Origin: Candidatus Nitrosopumilus sp.
Lineage (GTDB): Archaea; Thermoproteota; Nitrososphaeria; Nitrososphaerales; Nitrosopumilaceae
Length of the DNA: 64,000 bases
Reading direction: 5' to 3'
Assembly (NCBI GenBank): GCA_029250275.1
Contig: JAPFBP010000001.1
Span: 62,001 to 126,000, forward strand
The position numbers and the translations under genes are program-made. Positions 7,988 through 16,598 of the stretch are shown one piece after another (the first letter of the stretch is position 1; each line of letters starts with the position of its first letter). Under the pieces are notes generated by a model that did no database searches, was not told the DNA's origin, and saw only the letters and a list, made by a program, of their open reading frames with translations.

Positions 7988-8809
7988 TTATGTTATCTTA
8001 TGAATTGATTTTTTAATTATCTTTACTATTTTATTCAATTCTCCAAATTTTATCTTGGCATCAGAGATTTTGTCTTCTGATATCAAACTTTCAATTTCAT
8101 TAATTAAAGACTTGGCTTTAACAAAGTCTGAAGAATTAGGATCTGTGTTTGATGTTTCTAGAATAGTTTGAATTTTCTGTAATTGGTTTAAAACAAATTC
8201 CTTGACTCTATCTGATGCAGAATTAGATGAGGAATTATAAATATATTGTTTAATTAAAATTATTAGTGATTTTATTTCTTCAATTGTTTTAATGGCATCT
8301 GAAGTTTGTCCAGAATTTATCTGTTCATTTGCTAAAATAAATAATTCTTTGATTTCAGATAATTCAATTCCTGTCTTTTGTTTTTCAGATACTGTTTTTA
8401 AGCTTTGAAAATATTTGTGCAATCTGTTTAATTCACTTTTGAGATCTTTATCAGATATATCAGATCTGGTTATTTTTGCTTCTGTAGTAGGTTCAGAAAT
8501 CATTCTAGAAATTTGTTGGAATAATTTCATTGCTATAATGAAATCTTCTCTTGCTTGTTCTATATCGTCAGGTAGGGAATTTTTTAATGATACTACTGCC
8601 GTTTGCCCTTGCAAATATAGAGTTTGAATATCAGAAGGTATTGAATCACCATAAGATCTTTCCAATTGATTTGAGATTTGTTTATCTGCTTGTGTAGCAA
8701 TACGTAATAAAATGTTAGGATCATTTTGTGCATATGCATCACCTACTAATGATGTTGATACTGTTCCAAAAATCAATACAAATATTGTAAATAATGCTAA
8801 TATTTTCAT
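7988..8809 (-). CDS. Secreted alpha-helical repeat/coiled-coil protein
   Basis: A 273-residue protein with an N-terminal signal peptide (hydrophobic residues 3-25 followed by AYA). The rest is predicted helical, with Lys/Glu/Ser-rich heptad-like patterns and at least two similar helical repeats (SLKNSLPDDIEQAREDF, ... KIKELF and ... KSLINEIESLISEDKISDAK). It has no catalytic motif I recognise. It overlaps the stop codon of the upstream membrane-tethered regulator by 4 bp, so the two are translationally coupled and probably work together outside and across the membrane. Confidence 0.65.
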   Translation of the reverse strand: MKILALFTIFVLIFGTVSTSLVGDAYAQNDPNILLRIATQADKQISNQLERSYGDSIPSDIQTLYLQGQTAVVSLKNSLPDDIEQAREDFIIAMKLFQQISRMISEPTTEAKITRSDISDKDLKSELNRLHKYFQSLKTVSEKQKTGIELSEIKELFILANEQINSGQTSDAIKTIEEIKSLIILIKQYIYNSSSNSASDRVKEFVLNQLQKIQTILETSNTDPNSSDFVKAKSLINEIESLISEDKISDAKIKFGELNKIVKIIKKSIHKIT

Positions 8810-9834
8810 TCCTCTTCCTCCATATTCTTTCGTAGTTTTACTAGATTTTGCAAATCTTTCTTTTCAATTTCAATAATTTCATTACGCTCCAATCTTTTCA
8901 CAGCACGCCACATTGTAGTTCTTGGTTGTAAGAATTTTTTACGCAATTCGCTTTCAAATGCTTGTCCTCCATTATCAGAAATAAACTTCACTATCTCTTT
9001 ATCATCTTCACGTATATCTGGCCTTAGTTTAAAAATTGTTTCAGCATCAATTGTTTCAATTTTTTGTGTTGTTTGAGTTAATTGTTGATCTTGTATTGGT
9101 TTTACAATTTTTTGTTTAGAGCGAATAATTATTGTAATTCCTACTACTGCAGCAGCTACGACTCCACCAATTAATGCATATGAAAGATAATCAGGTGTTA
9201 ATGTAGGATTAATTGTATCTATAAGATTAGGGGTTGTTGGAATTGTACTAAAAAGATAATTTATTTCTACATTACCACTAGAAAGGGTTAATTGATTTTT
9301 ATCATCAACAATTTCCATATTGATTGGCAGATTGGTCATTCCAACAATTACAGAATTTTTTGGCAAAAGTAATGTAAAATCAGAAGGAGCATCTAAAGAA
9401 AATGTCCAAACTCTACCTTGTTTTGATATTAGATCATGAATATCATATTCTACAGAAATAACAGATGAACCAAAAGTTTCAATTAATGCAAAATTTCCTA
9501 CAACATCACTAGTTAACAAAAATTCATTTTCACCTATAGCTATAAAATTATCAATAGTACTTCCAAACAGATCAAGTTCATAATCAGTAACAAATGGATC
9601 TACATCAATTTCTATAGAAACATGTGTTGACCCATCAGGATAAATAATTAGATCTAAGATTCTAGGAGAACTGAATGAAGACTGAATTGGCATTATAGTT
9701 GCTACAATAATCATGCTAGCTACCAAAAGAGGTATTTTGACCATTGTATCGATAATACCTTCAGTCCTTACAAAAAGCATTCCATCTTCTCTAAGAGACT
9801 CTTTCCTATGCATTGGTACGATTTCTGGATTCAT
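8806..9834 (-). CDS. Membrane-tethered winged-helix protein with extracellular sensor-like domain
   Basis: An N-terminal hydrophobic signal or anchor lies at about residues 32-53, followed by a beta-rich extracytoplasmic region of about 150 residues. A transmembrane helix lies near residues 222-245 (LSYALIGGVVAAAVVGITII), and a cytoplasmic C-terminal winged helix follows at about 280-335 (KEIVKFISDNGGQAFESELR, then a recognition-helix-like TMWRAVKRLERN). This layout is that of a one-component transmembrane regulator. The annotated start gives 31 polar residues before the hydrophobic stretch; starting at Met32 (base 9741) would make a normal signal peptide. It lies 4 bp after a soluble winged-helix gene and overlaps the secreted coiled-coil gene. 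Confidence 0.7.
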   Translation of the reverse strand: MNPEIVPMHRKESLREDGMLFVRTEGIIDTMVKIPLLVASMIIVATIMPIQSSFSSPRILDLIIYPDGSTHVSIEIDVDPFVTDYELDLFGSTIDNFIAIGENEFLLTSDVVGNFALIETFGSSVISVEYDIHDLISKQGRVWTFSLDAPSDFTLLLPKNSVIVGMTNLPINMEIVDDKNQLTLSSGNVEINYLFSTIPTTPNLIDTINPTLTPDYLSYALIGGVVAAAVVGITIIIRSKQKIVKPIQDQQLTQTTQKIETIDAETIFKLRPDIREDDKEIVKFISDNGGQAFESELRKKFLQPRTTMWRAVKRLERNEIIEIEKKDLQNLVKLRKNMEEEE

Positions 9835-9838
9835 ATGC

Positions 9839-10126
9839 TTAATACCTTAGATTCATGTTTTCGACGAGTCCCTGAAATTTTTTGAATTCCTGGAAAAACT
9901 GGAGTCCTTTTTCAGTAATCAAAAAGATTCTATTCCTATCATTTTTGATGGATTCGACCAAGCCTGCTTCTACCAGTTTCTCACATTTGTCTAGTACTGA
10001 ATAGTGAGATAGATTGGCTTTGCGAGAGATTGCAGATACAATAACTCCACTATTACCACCATTGGCGGTTACATCTAAGATATCACCCATTATACCCATT
10101 TCGGACCTGTATTGTTGTTTTGACAT
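9839..10126 (-). CDS. Winged-helix transcriptional regulator, 95 aa (HTH_45-like)
   Basis: A single winged-helix domain with no sensor domain. The order is an N-terminal helix (MGDILDVTA), the helix-turn-helix (GVIVSAISRKANLSHYSVLDKCEKLVEAG) and the wing (VESIKNDRNRIFLITEKG), then a C-terminal helix that may dimerise. This is the arrangement of the archaeal HTH_45 (PF14947-like) regulators. It is the first gene of a tight three-gene minus-strand block ending at 7988; the next two encode a membrane-tethered winged helix and a secreted protein. Targets are unknown; the domain call is firm. Confidence 0.8.
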   Translation of the reverse strand: MSKQQYRSEMGIMGDILDVTANGGNSGVIVSAISRKANLSHYSVLDKCEKLVEAGLVESIKNDRNRIFLITEKGLQFFQEFKKFQGLVENMNLRY

Positions 10127-10431
10127 GCTCTAGTATAGAACAATGTAGTTTATCAGGGACATCTTGAAACTTCATAGCGGAACGCAAAGCGAAACAGTAG
10201 TTTCACCAAAAAAATACTCTATTTTTGATGATTTTAGAAAATTCTGAAAAAAATTATGCCTGAGAATTTATTCAAAAAAATAAAGTTTTCCTAAAAAAAT
10301 GTCATTCTCAAATATTTTTAGAAAAATGATCTTATTTTTCTAAATTTTTAGCAATTTTGATAGAATTTAGTATATAAAGAACAAGATGATTCCTCACCGT
10401 TCCTAATCTATCATTTAGATATAATTTTGAC
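10127..10431. promoter_or_regulatory. Divergent intergenic region; TATA box at 10371-10378
   Basis: This 305-bp gap separates two divergent genes. TATATAAA at 10371-10378 fits a promoter for the plus-strand secreted protein starting at 10432, which would give a leader of roughly 30 bases. A small GAAAC-AGTA-GTTTC hairpin occurs near 10190-10206. I found no coding frame and no RNA gene that I can support. Confidence 0.5.
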
Positions 10432-10980
10432 ATGGTAAAAGTCAAAATTCGAATTATTGGAGTATTAGCCATCATCTTGATGCTTGGTACTTCACCACTA
10501 TCTGTAAATGCGTTTGCAGAAAATAAAGTAAATCAGGAAGAAAATAGAGAAATTCTAACAGAAAAAATGGTTGATGGAAATCTAAAAGTCAGCCATTATG
10601 CCTTACCTAATGATCTTGTAGAAGAGGATTTACAAAGAATTCTATCAATGGATGAGAAAATGACTTGGGGATATGTAAATCACAAGTCATATAATGCAGG
10701 AATCGTCATTTTTGATGGAAAAGTATCAAAGTTAGGAGAAAATCTATTGGAGGTTGTAGAAAATGAAGATCTTTCAGATGTAGAACTAGGCTTCAAAGTT
10801 GTATTTTCTGGATTTGATGTAGAATTAGAAGAAAACATGATTGTAATTGCATTAATGAATTACATGATTAAAAATCTTGAATTGACTCAAAATATCAAGA
10901 TTCTACAAGTTGGAGATCAAGCCATAAATGCTGAAAATATAGTTGGTTCCAATCAAGAATTTAGAAATTCAATTTGGTGA
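10432..10980 (+). CDS. Secreted hypothetical protein, 182 aa
   Basis: A signal peptide is clear: basic residues 3-6, a hydrophobic core at about 7-24, and a likely cleavage after AFA near residue 29. The mature part is acidic, with mixed helix and strand; I recognise no motif and no cysteine. Expression is supported by a TATA box 54-61 bp upstream. It stands alone between a divergent regulator and a small coiled-coil gene. Confidence 0.6.
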   Translation: MVKVKIRIIGVLAIILMLGTSPLSVNAFAENKVNQEENREILTEKMVDGNLKVSHYALPNDLVEEDLQRILSMDEKMTWGYVNHKSYNAGIVIFDGKVSKLGENLLEVVENEDLSDVELGFKVVFSGFDVELEENMIVIALMNYMIKNLELTQNIKILQVGDQAINAENIVGSNQEFRNSIW

Positions 10981-11082
10981 AATATCACCATTTTTTTCTT
11001 TAATTGACTAAAAATTATTCACAAGGTCAGCTTTGAGATGTAATGTAACTTTTTATTCCCATTTTGAAAAGTAAATCATAAA

Positions 11083-11550
11083 ATGTTTGATAAATTCAAA
11101 AATAAAGAGGGAGGAGAAATGGTAGAAGAAAGAAGTGAAAGTACTAACACTGAAAAATCCAACTTCACGACGGAATCTACCAGCCAAATTGGAATTGGAG
11201 AATTAATGAGTAAACGGGCAAAATTAGAAGAAGCAATAGATTATGTAGGTTTAATGATTAAGAATCTCAAAGATAAGAGAACTTTACTTGAAAAAGATAT
11301 TGAAGAAGAATCAGTTGACATTAAAAATCTCAAAGAAAAGCTTCAGAAAGTTAGTGAATACATTGAAGAAGAAAATAAAGGGATTGTAGAACTTGCCAAT
11401 AAGAGACAACGTGTAGAAAATGAAGCAGATGAAGTAGGTTCTATTATCAATACATTAAGAGAAAGACTTTATGGTGTTGATAGAATAATTGATGACGAAG
11501 GTAGTAGAGTTAAGAAAATTAAAGAATCTAGAGATTCATTTAATGAATAA
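11083..11550 (+). CDS. Coiled-coil protein, 155 aa
   Basis: After a polar N-terminus of about 45 residues, the rest is one long coiled coil with repeated units of the type I-K-N-L-K-D/E-K/R at residues 64-70, 86-92 and later. It has no signal peptide and no membrane segment. The function is unknown. It converges with the ESCRT-III-like gene, ending 10 bp from it; ESCRT-III assemblies use helical partners, but a link is only suggested by position. Confidence 0.6.
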   Translation: MFDKFKNKEGGEMVEERSESTNTEKSNFTTESTSQIGIGELMSKRAKLEEAIDYVGLMIKNLKDKRTLLEKDIEEESVDIKNLKEKLQKVSEYIEEENKGIVELANKRQRVENEADEVGSIINTLRERLYGVDRIIDDEGSRVKKIKESRDSFNE

Positions 11551-11560
11551 AATTTTAGAA

Positions 11561-12202
11561 CTAAAGATATCTACTGGTTGTTGCTTTTTGAGTATTTGTT
11601 GGAACTGAAGGGAACATTTGTCCTACTGAACTTGCAGCAACAGCAGCAGCTTCATTTAAGATACTTTCAGATTCTGCATTAGTTGTTGTATCCATTCCAA
11701 ATGCTGCATCTCCTGAGAAACTTTCTGTCATAAAGCCACCAAGCATTTCTGCCATTTGACCAATTTCTTGCTGAGCTCCTGGCATAACTTTTCCAAGAGA
11801 AGATTTGAGGTTTCTCATTAATCCCATTGTTGGCATTATAGTCACTATAGTATCTCCAAGATCACTGACTGTAGATAATCGTAATTCTATTTGTTCTAAC
11901 GCTATTCTAGCACTGCTTAAAATTTTTGTTACTTTTCTTACTTCAGCTAGTTCATTTCCAAGAACTTTGGCTGTTTGATTATCATGATTTTGTGTTGCAG
12001 TTACAATTCTTTGGAATAATTTTGCATCACGTCCTTGTAAACTTGATAGCATTGTATCTAATTTTTTAATTTGTAATTGTAATTTTTTAATTCCTTCCTG
12101 AACTCTTGGTTTTAAGGCACCTTTAGGCTTGATAGTGTCATTGATTTGTTCAGTAATACTGGGATTTGATTTCTTTGACCATTTGTCAGATAAACCAGGC
12201 AT
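11561..12202 (-). CDS. ESCRT-III / CdvB-family protein (Snf7 fold)
   Basis: A 213-residue protein with the ESCRT-III layout: a polar N-terminus, two long helices forming a hairpin (about residues 35-115, with IKKLQLQIKKLDTMLSSLQG and then LFQRIVTATQNHD), shorter helices, a Met/Gly-rich stretch (IMPTMGLMRNL) as in CdvB proteins, and an acidic, Ala/Ser-rich C-terminal tail. In thaumarchaea CdvB proteins polymerise at the division site and are remodelled by the CdvC ATPase. Several paralogues usually exist; neither CdvA nor CdvC lies in this window, so which paralogue this is cannot be told. No MIM2-type proline motif is obvious. Confidence 0.82.
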   Translation of the reverse strand: MPGLSDKWSKKSNPSITEQINDTIKPKGALKPRVQEGIKKLQLQIKKLDTMLSSLQGRDAKLFQRIVTATQNHDNQTAKVLGNELAEVRKVTKILSSARIALEQIELRLSTVSDLGDTIVTIMPTMGLMRNLKSSLGKVMPGAQQEIGQMAEMLGGFMTESFSGDAAFGMDTTTNAESESILNEAAAVAASSVGQMFPSVPTNTQKATTSRYL

Positions 12203-12450
12203 GAATTTAATTTTAGAATATGTACTTAATTTGCGGTGTAAAAAATGATTTACAAGACATTAAAAATAACTAAGTAAAACAAAGTATTCCATATATCCAT
12301 TCCTGAGTAATAAAATATCATCTAATCTCCTCAGATACTGAAAAGAAATTTCTAAACAAAATATATGATTTTAAATTAGAGTAGAAAGATTTAGAATATA
12401 ATTTTAGAATTCATTGTTTTTATGATTCCATCACGCTTCTTATACTCTAG

Positions 12451-12681
12451 CTATAAATTATACTCTAATCGTTTCATAGTTTTTAAATGCATTTCTAGAT
12501 TTTCTAATTTGGGATTTTTCAATTCATATTTCTTATGCTCTTCAAGTTTATTGATTCTTTTTTGATTGACCTTTAGCTGTTGATCTAGTAGGTCTAAGTG
12601 AATTTTATAATTTTCACAAATTAACTCTCTGTCTGTTTCTAGATGAAATGTAGAACCACATTTTTTACAAATAAAATCCAT
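12451..12681 (-). CDS. Small zinc-finger-like coiled-coil protein, 76 aa
   Basis: The N-terminus has a CKKC knuckle (residues 5-8) and one more Cys at about 22, which could form an incomplete zinc site; the rest is a single Lys/Glu-rich helix. The function is unknown. The 248-bp stretch between this gene and the ESCRT-III gene holds only AT-rich sequence and short promoter-like boxes. Confidence 0.5.
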   Translation of the reverse strand: MDFICKKCGSTFHLETDRELICENYKIHLDLLDQQLKVNQKRINKLEEHKKYELKNPKLENLEMHLKTMKRLEYNL

Positions 12682-12761
12682 TTACAAAAAATATATAATT
12701 GTTATAAAATTAAGCGTATTGATAGAATTTATTTTTATAATAGAATTTAATATATATTTTA

Positions 12762-13193
12762 TTGAATAAAAAAATAATTATAATTCCCATAGTTGTCATA
12801 TTAACAATAGTTTTAGTCGGTTTTTCATCAAATGAAACTAGCGAAAAGAACAATATTTTATTTCATATAACACTTGCAGATCCTAATCTGTACGTTAATG
12901 ATGTTTATACTGAAAAATTCACTCTGGAGAAAGGAGAATATTTGTTTAGATTTGTTCCTAATGGCAGTAGTCCAAAAATTTTATCAATTACATTGAATGG
13001 AGATACATTTGATTATTCTGAAGATTTTAAACTAATAGGAACACCACATCAAACTGGAATCTCCGAGTATTTTACGTGGAATTATGATGGACAGAAAAAT
13101 ATTATCATTTCAGAAATGCAAGAATTCTCAATTACAATTAATCCAAACAGAGAAACATTAGGATCTGTATCTGTGTATATTTTAGAAAATTAA
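12762..13193 (+). CDS. Membrane-anchored or secreted beta-rich protein, 143 aa
   Basis: A TTG start gives an N-terminal hydrophobic segment (residues 3-21) that is a signal anchor or signal peptide, then about 115 residues with alternating strands and aromatic residues that suggest a beta-sandwich exposed outside the cell. There is no cysteine and no copper-site pattern. The family is unknown. Its stop codon forms the 5' arm of a strong RNA structure (13192-13270). Confidence 0.6.
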   Translation: MNKKIIIIPIVVILTIVLVGFSSNETSEKNNILFHITLADPNLYVNDVYTEKFTLEKGEYLFRFVPNGSSPKILSITLNGDTFDYSEDFKLIGTPHQTGISEYFTWNYDGQKNIIISEMQEFSITINPNRETLGSVSVYILEN

Positions 13194-13270
13194 AAGGCGT
13201 ATACCCCTTCATTACAGAACAGTGAGAGATTTCCTCTCTTAGTCAGTTGTTAAACAACTGAACGCCTTTT
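13192..13270 (+). terminator. Three-way-junction RNA structure ending in a T run
   Basis: Bases 13192-13200 pair perfectly with 13262-13270 (9 bp, including GGCGT/ACGCC). Enclosed are a 5-bp hairpin (13224-13228 with 13234-13238) and an 8-bp hairpin (13243-13250 with 13254-13261). The 3' arm runs into TTTTT. The whole starts within the stop codon of the preceding gene, so it would form at the mRNA 3' end. A terminator or transcript-end stabiliser is the simplest reading; an independent small RNA is the alternative. The sequence downstream to 13456 is AT-rich promoter DNA with no gene. Confidence 0.5.
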
Positions 13271-13456
13271 TCGTTCTGCGGGGCTACGCAAGTTTAGTCG
13301 ATAGCAATTATATCTTTCGACATTAATTACTATAGTAACTTTAAGTATTTAAAATTTAATATTAAATTTTACATTAAATTCTTATTTTTTATATAATTTT
13401 TATACCTAGTCATAAATTAATGGATCTATAAATTAGTAAATTTATTCTAACAATTA

Positions 13457-14200
13457 TTGAAATTATCTGGTAAAATTGCATTAGTAACTGGTGGTAGTCG
13501 TGGAATAGGATTAGCAACTGCAAAAATTCTATCAGAAAATGGAGCTACAGTTGTAATTACTGCAAAAGATGAAAAAAGATTGGAAAACGCAGTAAAAGAA
13601 ATTCCTAATGCAATAAGTATTGCAGCTAATATCAGAAATACAAATGATGTAAAAAATGTTGTAAGTAAGATAATTGAAAAATTTGGTAAATTAGATATTC
13701 TTGTGAATAATGCAGGAATTTTTCCAAAAATAAAAAAATTACATGAAATTGATGAAGATGAATGGAATGAAGTTTTAGATGTAAATCTTACAGGTCAGTT
13801 TAGATTTACTAAGGAGGCCATACCTCATTTGCAAAAAACATGTGGTTCAATAATTAACATTTCATCAGATGCTGGAATAAAGGCATATCAAGGATTTAAT
13901 GCAGATGCATATTCTGCATCAAAAGCTGCATTAATTCTATTAACAAAATGTTGGGCTCTTGAATACTCTAAAGACAAAATTAGAGTTAATTGTATTTGTC
14001 CTGGGGTAGTAGATACTGATATGACAAAACCATTTTTGAAGACTAAGAAAGACAAGGAATTCATGAATAGCGAGCATCCGATTGGAAGAATTGGACAGCC
14101 TGAAGAAATAGGAAAAGCAGTTTTATATTTTGCATCAGATGATGCATCATGGACCACAGGTGCAATACTGACTGTAGATGGAGGAGAATCAATAAAATGA
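13457..14200 (+). CDS. Short-chain dehydrogenase/reductase (FabG-like)
   Basis: A 247-residue classical SDR starting with TTG. The cofactor loop TGGSRGIG is at residues 11-18, NNAG near 86-89, a catalytic Ser in NISS near 135, and the YSASK motif near 149-153. The C-terminal TGAILTVDGG is the ending typical of FabG and glucose-dehydrogenase-type SDRs. It should reduce or oxidise a carbonyl/alcohol pair with NAD(P)(H); the substrate is not predictable. It is followed on the same strand by a small membrane protein and the CysQ-like gene. Confidence 0.9.
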   Translation: MKLSGKIALVTGGSRGIGLATAKILSENGATVVITAKDEKRLENAVKEIPNAISIAANIRNTNDVKNVVSKIIEKFGKLDILVNNAGIFPKIKKLHEIDEDEWNEVLDVNLTGQFRFTKEAIPHLQKTCGSIINISSDAGIKAYQGFNADAYSASKAALILLTKCWALEYSKDKIRVNCICPGVVDTDMTKPFLKTKKDKEFMNSEHPIGRIGQPEEIGKAVLYFASDDASWTTGAILTVDGGESIK

Positions 14201-14240
14201 ATTCACATGAATTTAATACAACTCCAAAGGAGAAATAGAG

Positions 14241-14447
14241 ATGAAAGATAGAAAATCAAAAGTAAAACTAATTGTACTTTTAGGAATTATTTGGGTTGTC
14301 ATAACATTACCTCTACCATGGATAGTAAACAATCCTGATATATCAACGGCACAATTCAATACTATACTTACTATTATCGGGGTAATGTCAATTCCATTCA
14401 TTATGCTTGGAGTTGTTTGGACGTTAAAGCCAGAACTTACAACTTAG
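14241..14447 (+). CDS. Small two-helix membrane protein, 68 aa
   Basis: A basic N-terminus is followed by two hydrophobic segments (about residues 9-28 and 39-60) with a short loop between them. The family is unknown. It starts 40 bp after the SDR and ends 10 bp before the CysQ-like gene, so it is probably transcribed with both. A purine-rich GGAG at 14227-14232 lies 9 bp upstream of the ATG and may act as a ribosome-binding site. Confidence 0.6.
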   Translation: MKDRKSKVKLIVLLGIIWVVITLPLPWIVNNPDISTAQFNTILTIIGVMSIPFIMLGVVWTLKPELTT

Positions 14448-14457
14448 GTAATTTCAA

Positions 14458-15273
14458 TTGAAAGATATTCCCATTTCTGACAAGATTCCTGAATTAGACA
14501 TTGCTATCAAGGCTGCAATAGAAGCTGGCAATGCAATTCTAGAGATTTATCAGAAAGATTACAAAACATCTACAAAAAATGATAATTCCCCAATCACAGA
14601 TGCTGATTTGAAGAGTAATGAAGTCATTAAAAGAATTCTATCACAAACAAAACATTGGATTTTATCTGAAGAAGATAAAGATGATTTCCATAGATTGTCA
14701 CAAGAAATAATTTGGATTGTGGATCCACTTGATGGAACTTCTGATTTCATTGACAAAACAGGTGAATTTACAGTTATGATTTCCTTAATTAAAAATAAAA
14801 AACCAATTTTAGGAGTAATTGGGTGGCCTACAGAAAATATATTGTTTGTAGCTCAAAAAGGAAGTGGAGCATTTAGATTTTCAAATGAAGAATGGGAAAA
14901 AATTTCAGTAACAAAAATTTCAGAAGTTACAAAATGTAGAACTGTAGGTTCTAGACATCATTTATCAGATAAAGAAAAATCATTTATTAAAAAATTAGGT
15001 ATTGAAGATTTTACAAGTATTGGTAGTTCATTAAAAGTTGGAAAGATTAGTTCTGGTGAAGCTGAAGCATACATTACAACTACAAATAAAATGAAAGAGT
15101 GGGATTCAGCTGCTTCTTATTGTATAATTTCAGAAGCTGGAGGTAAAATGACAGACATGTTAGGAAATGACATCACATACAATAACAAAGATGTGTATCA
15201 TCAAAATGGAATTCTTGTTACAAATGGATTAGTTCATAATAAAATAATTGAAGAATTTAAAAAATTAAAGTAG
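14458..15273 (+). CDS. Inositol monophosphatase-family phosphatase, CysQ-like
   Basis: A 271-residue lithium-sensitive-type phosphatase. The metal-binding motifs are Asp in SPITDADLKSN (near residue 44), Glu in LSEEDKDD (near 72), DPLDGTSDF (near 91-99) and the C-terminal WDSAA (near 218). The first two carry the bimetal site. It removes the 3'-phosphate from PAP/PAPS or acts on inositol phosphates. The neighbouring APS kinase gene, whose product is PAPS, favours the CysQ role. It starts with TTG and overlaps the converging APS kinase gene by 9 bp. Confidence 0.85.
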   Translation: MKDIPISDKIPELDIAIKAAIEAGNAILEIYQKDYKTSTKNDNSPITDADLKSNEVIKRILSQTKHWILSEEDKDDFHRLSQEIIWIVDPLDGTSDFIDKTGEFTVMISLIKNKKPILGVIGWPTENILFVAQKGSGAFRFSNEEWEKISVTKISEVTKCRTVGSRHHLSDKEKSFIKKLGIEDFTSIGSSLKVGKISSGEAEAYITTTNKMKEWDSAASYCIISEAGGKMTDMLGNDITYNNKDVYHQNGILVTNGLVHNKIIEEFKKLK

Positions 15274-15804
15274 ATTTCTTCCTTTAAGAAAGTCCTTTAC
15301 TTTTTGTGCACTGTCTGAAAGTGAATCATATTCTGTATCAACAACTAAATCTGCTTTTTCTGGAGCTTCATAAGGATCATCAATTCCTGTAAATCCTTTA
15401 ATTTCTCCTTTCCTAGCCTTAGCATACATACCTTTGACATCTCTTTCTTCACATTTTTCTAATGAACATTTTACATAACATTCTGCAAACTGATCACCTG
15501 CATCGATAATTTCTCTAGCATTTTCTCTGTTCTCAAGATATGGAGATACAAGAGATACTGCACTTGAAACACCGTGTTTTAGCAAAAGCTTTGCTAAATG
15601 AGCAACTTTTTTGTTATGTTCATCACGTCCTGCTTTTGAAAAGTCTTTTGGGGAGAACCATTCTCTTAGTTCATCACCATCAAGCATTGCCAAATTTGGA
15701 ATATCTTTTTGCAAATCTTTTACAATCGTAGTCTTTCCTGAACAAGGAAGACCAGTCATCCAAAGAATGAAAGGTTTCATGAGTAAAATATCTGAATAAC
15801 CCAT
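15265..15804 (-). CDS. cysC: Adenylylsulfate kinase
   Basis: A P-loop kinase of about 171-179 residues that makes PAPS from APS and ATP. The Walker A motif is GLPCSGKTT, about residue 18 of the long form, followed by the DGDELREWF substrate motif and the FAECYVKCSLEKCEERDVKGMY lid region typical of CysC. Met9 (base 15780) gives an N-terminus that matches the family better than the longer frame. It overlaps the cysQ-like gene tail to tail. The hemerythrin gene lies 12 bp upstream on the same strand. Confidence 0.92.
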   Translation of the reverse strand: MGYSDILLMKPFILWMTGLPCSGKTTIVKDLQKDIPNLAMLDGDELREWFSPKDFSKAGRDEHNKKVAHLAKLLLKHGVSSAVSLVSPYLENRENAREIIDAGDQFAECYVKCSLEKCEERDVKGMYAKARKGEIKGFTGIDDPYEAPEKADLVVDTEYDSLSDSAQKVKDFLKGRNLL

Positions 15805-15816
15805 AAAGAGCTTACG

Positions 15817-16359
15817 TTAGTTTTTAGCCCAAGGTTGATTTTCTAAATAATCAATATCTGCAATTAGTTCTTTGACTTTTTTTACTATTGCAAAAACTGA
15901 TCTATATTGTTCATACATTTCAATTTCTTCCTCTTTTGATAAAACTTCAGCTTCTGCAATATCAAAAAATTTATTTTCTTTGTTAAGATGATCATTGAGA
16001 AAAATTGCATATGTTCTTAGATATCTTGATACAGGTTCTTGTGCATCCTCACCATTTTTCCATCTTTTTAGATGATGTGATATTTGTCTAGCAATATTCC
16101 TTCCAAATTCATGCTCTATCATAAATTTTCGAATTTCTTCTTTTAAAGTATCATAACTTGCAACACATGGAAAATACGAATCTTCTTCTCTTGAATGATG
16201 AATGGTATCAATAAATTCTGAAATGACTATGGTAATCTTTGTTAGATCTGAAAATGGAATTTCAGTGCCTTTGTATAATTCAGCTGCACATTTTGATATT
16301 ATTTTTTCTAAACGCCTAATTTGATCATGATCAACACGAAGTTGATTTGAGGCGCTCAT
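15817..16359 (-). CDS. Hemerythrin-like HHE-domain protein
   Basis: A 180-residue four-helix-bundle protein. Metal-ligand candidates are His10 in LRVDHDQIRRLE, the HHSREED segment, the EHEFGR motif and the HLNKENKFF motif, which reproduces the H...HxxxE...H...HxxxE pattern of the non-haem di-iron HHE family. Such proteins bind oxygen, NO or act in iron handling and redox defence. A C-terminal helical extension of about 50 residues is acidic. It is the gene upstream of cysC, with 12 bp between them, but no functional link is evident. Confidence 0.87.
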   Translation of the reverse strand: MSASNQLRVDHDQIRRLEKIISKCAAELYKGTEIPFSDLTKITIVISEFIDTIHHSREEDSYFPCVASYDTLKEEIRKFMIEHEFGRNIARQISHHLKRWKNGEDAQEPVSRYLRTYAIFLNDHLNKENKFFDIAEAEVLSKEEEIEMYEQYRSVFAIVKKVKELIADIDYLENQPWAKN

Positions 16360-16598
16360 AATATTTGTCTACAATACGTTATTTAAAAATCAGATAGAAC
16401 CTAAAGACAATTCAATAGTAGAAAAAATATCTGATATATCTATAGAGGATGATATCGAAAGTGGATTTATCAAAGAAAAATTAGATGAATTTGAAAAAGC
16501 AAAGTAATTACTAACTAAGCAGAACTAGGCAATTTTTAAAATCTTATACTTGTTTCTGATAGTTACTTCAATAACATTACAGCATCTACAATATCTCG

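Noticed and set aside
10221..10262. TGATGAT...CTGA pattern resembling a C/D box sRNA
   Set aside because: The spacing is too short, C' and D boxes are not convincing, and the putative guides are almost all A and T.
13261..13310. TGCG...CGCA mini-hairpin and TTCGTTCTGCGGGGC, checked as tRNA or riboswitch
   Set aside because: No acceptor or T arm can be formed and it matches no riboswitch core that I know.
16382..16507. Open frame of about 40 codons, ending DDIESGFIKEKLDEFEKAK
   Set aside because: It has no ATG, GTG or TTG start in frame. It may be the tail of a lost gene, but it is too short and featureless to annotate as a pseudogene.
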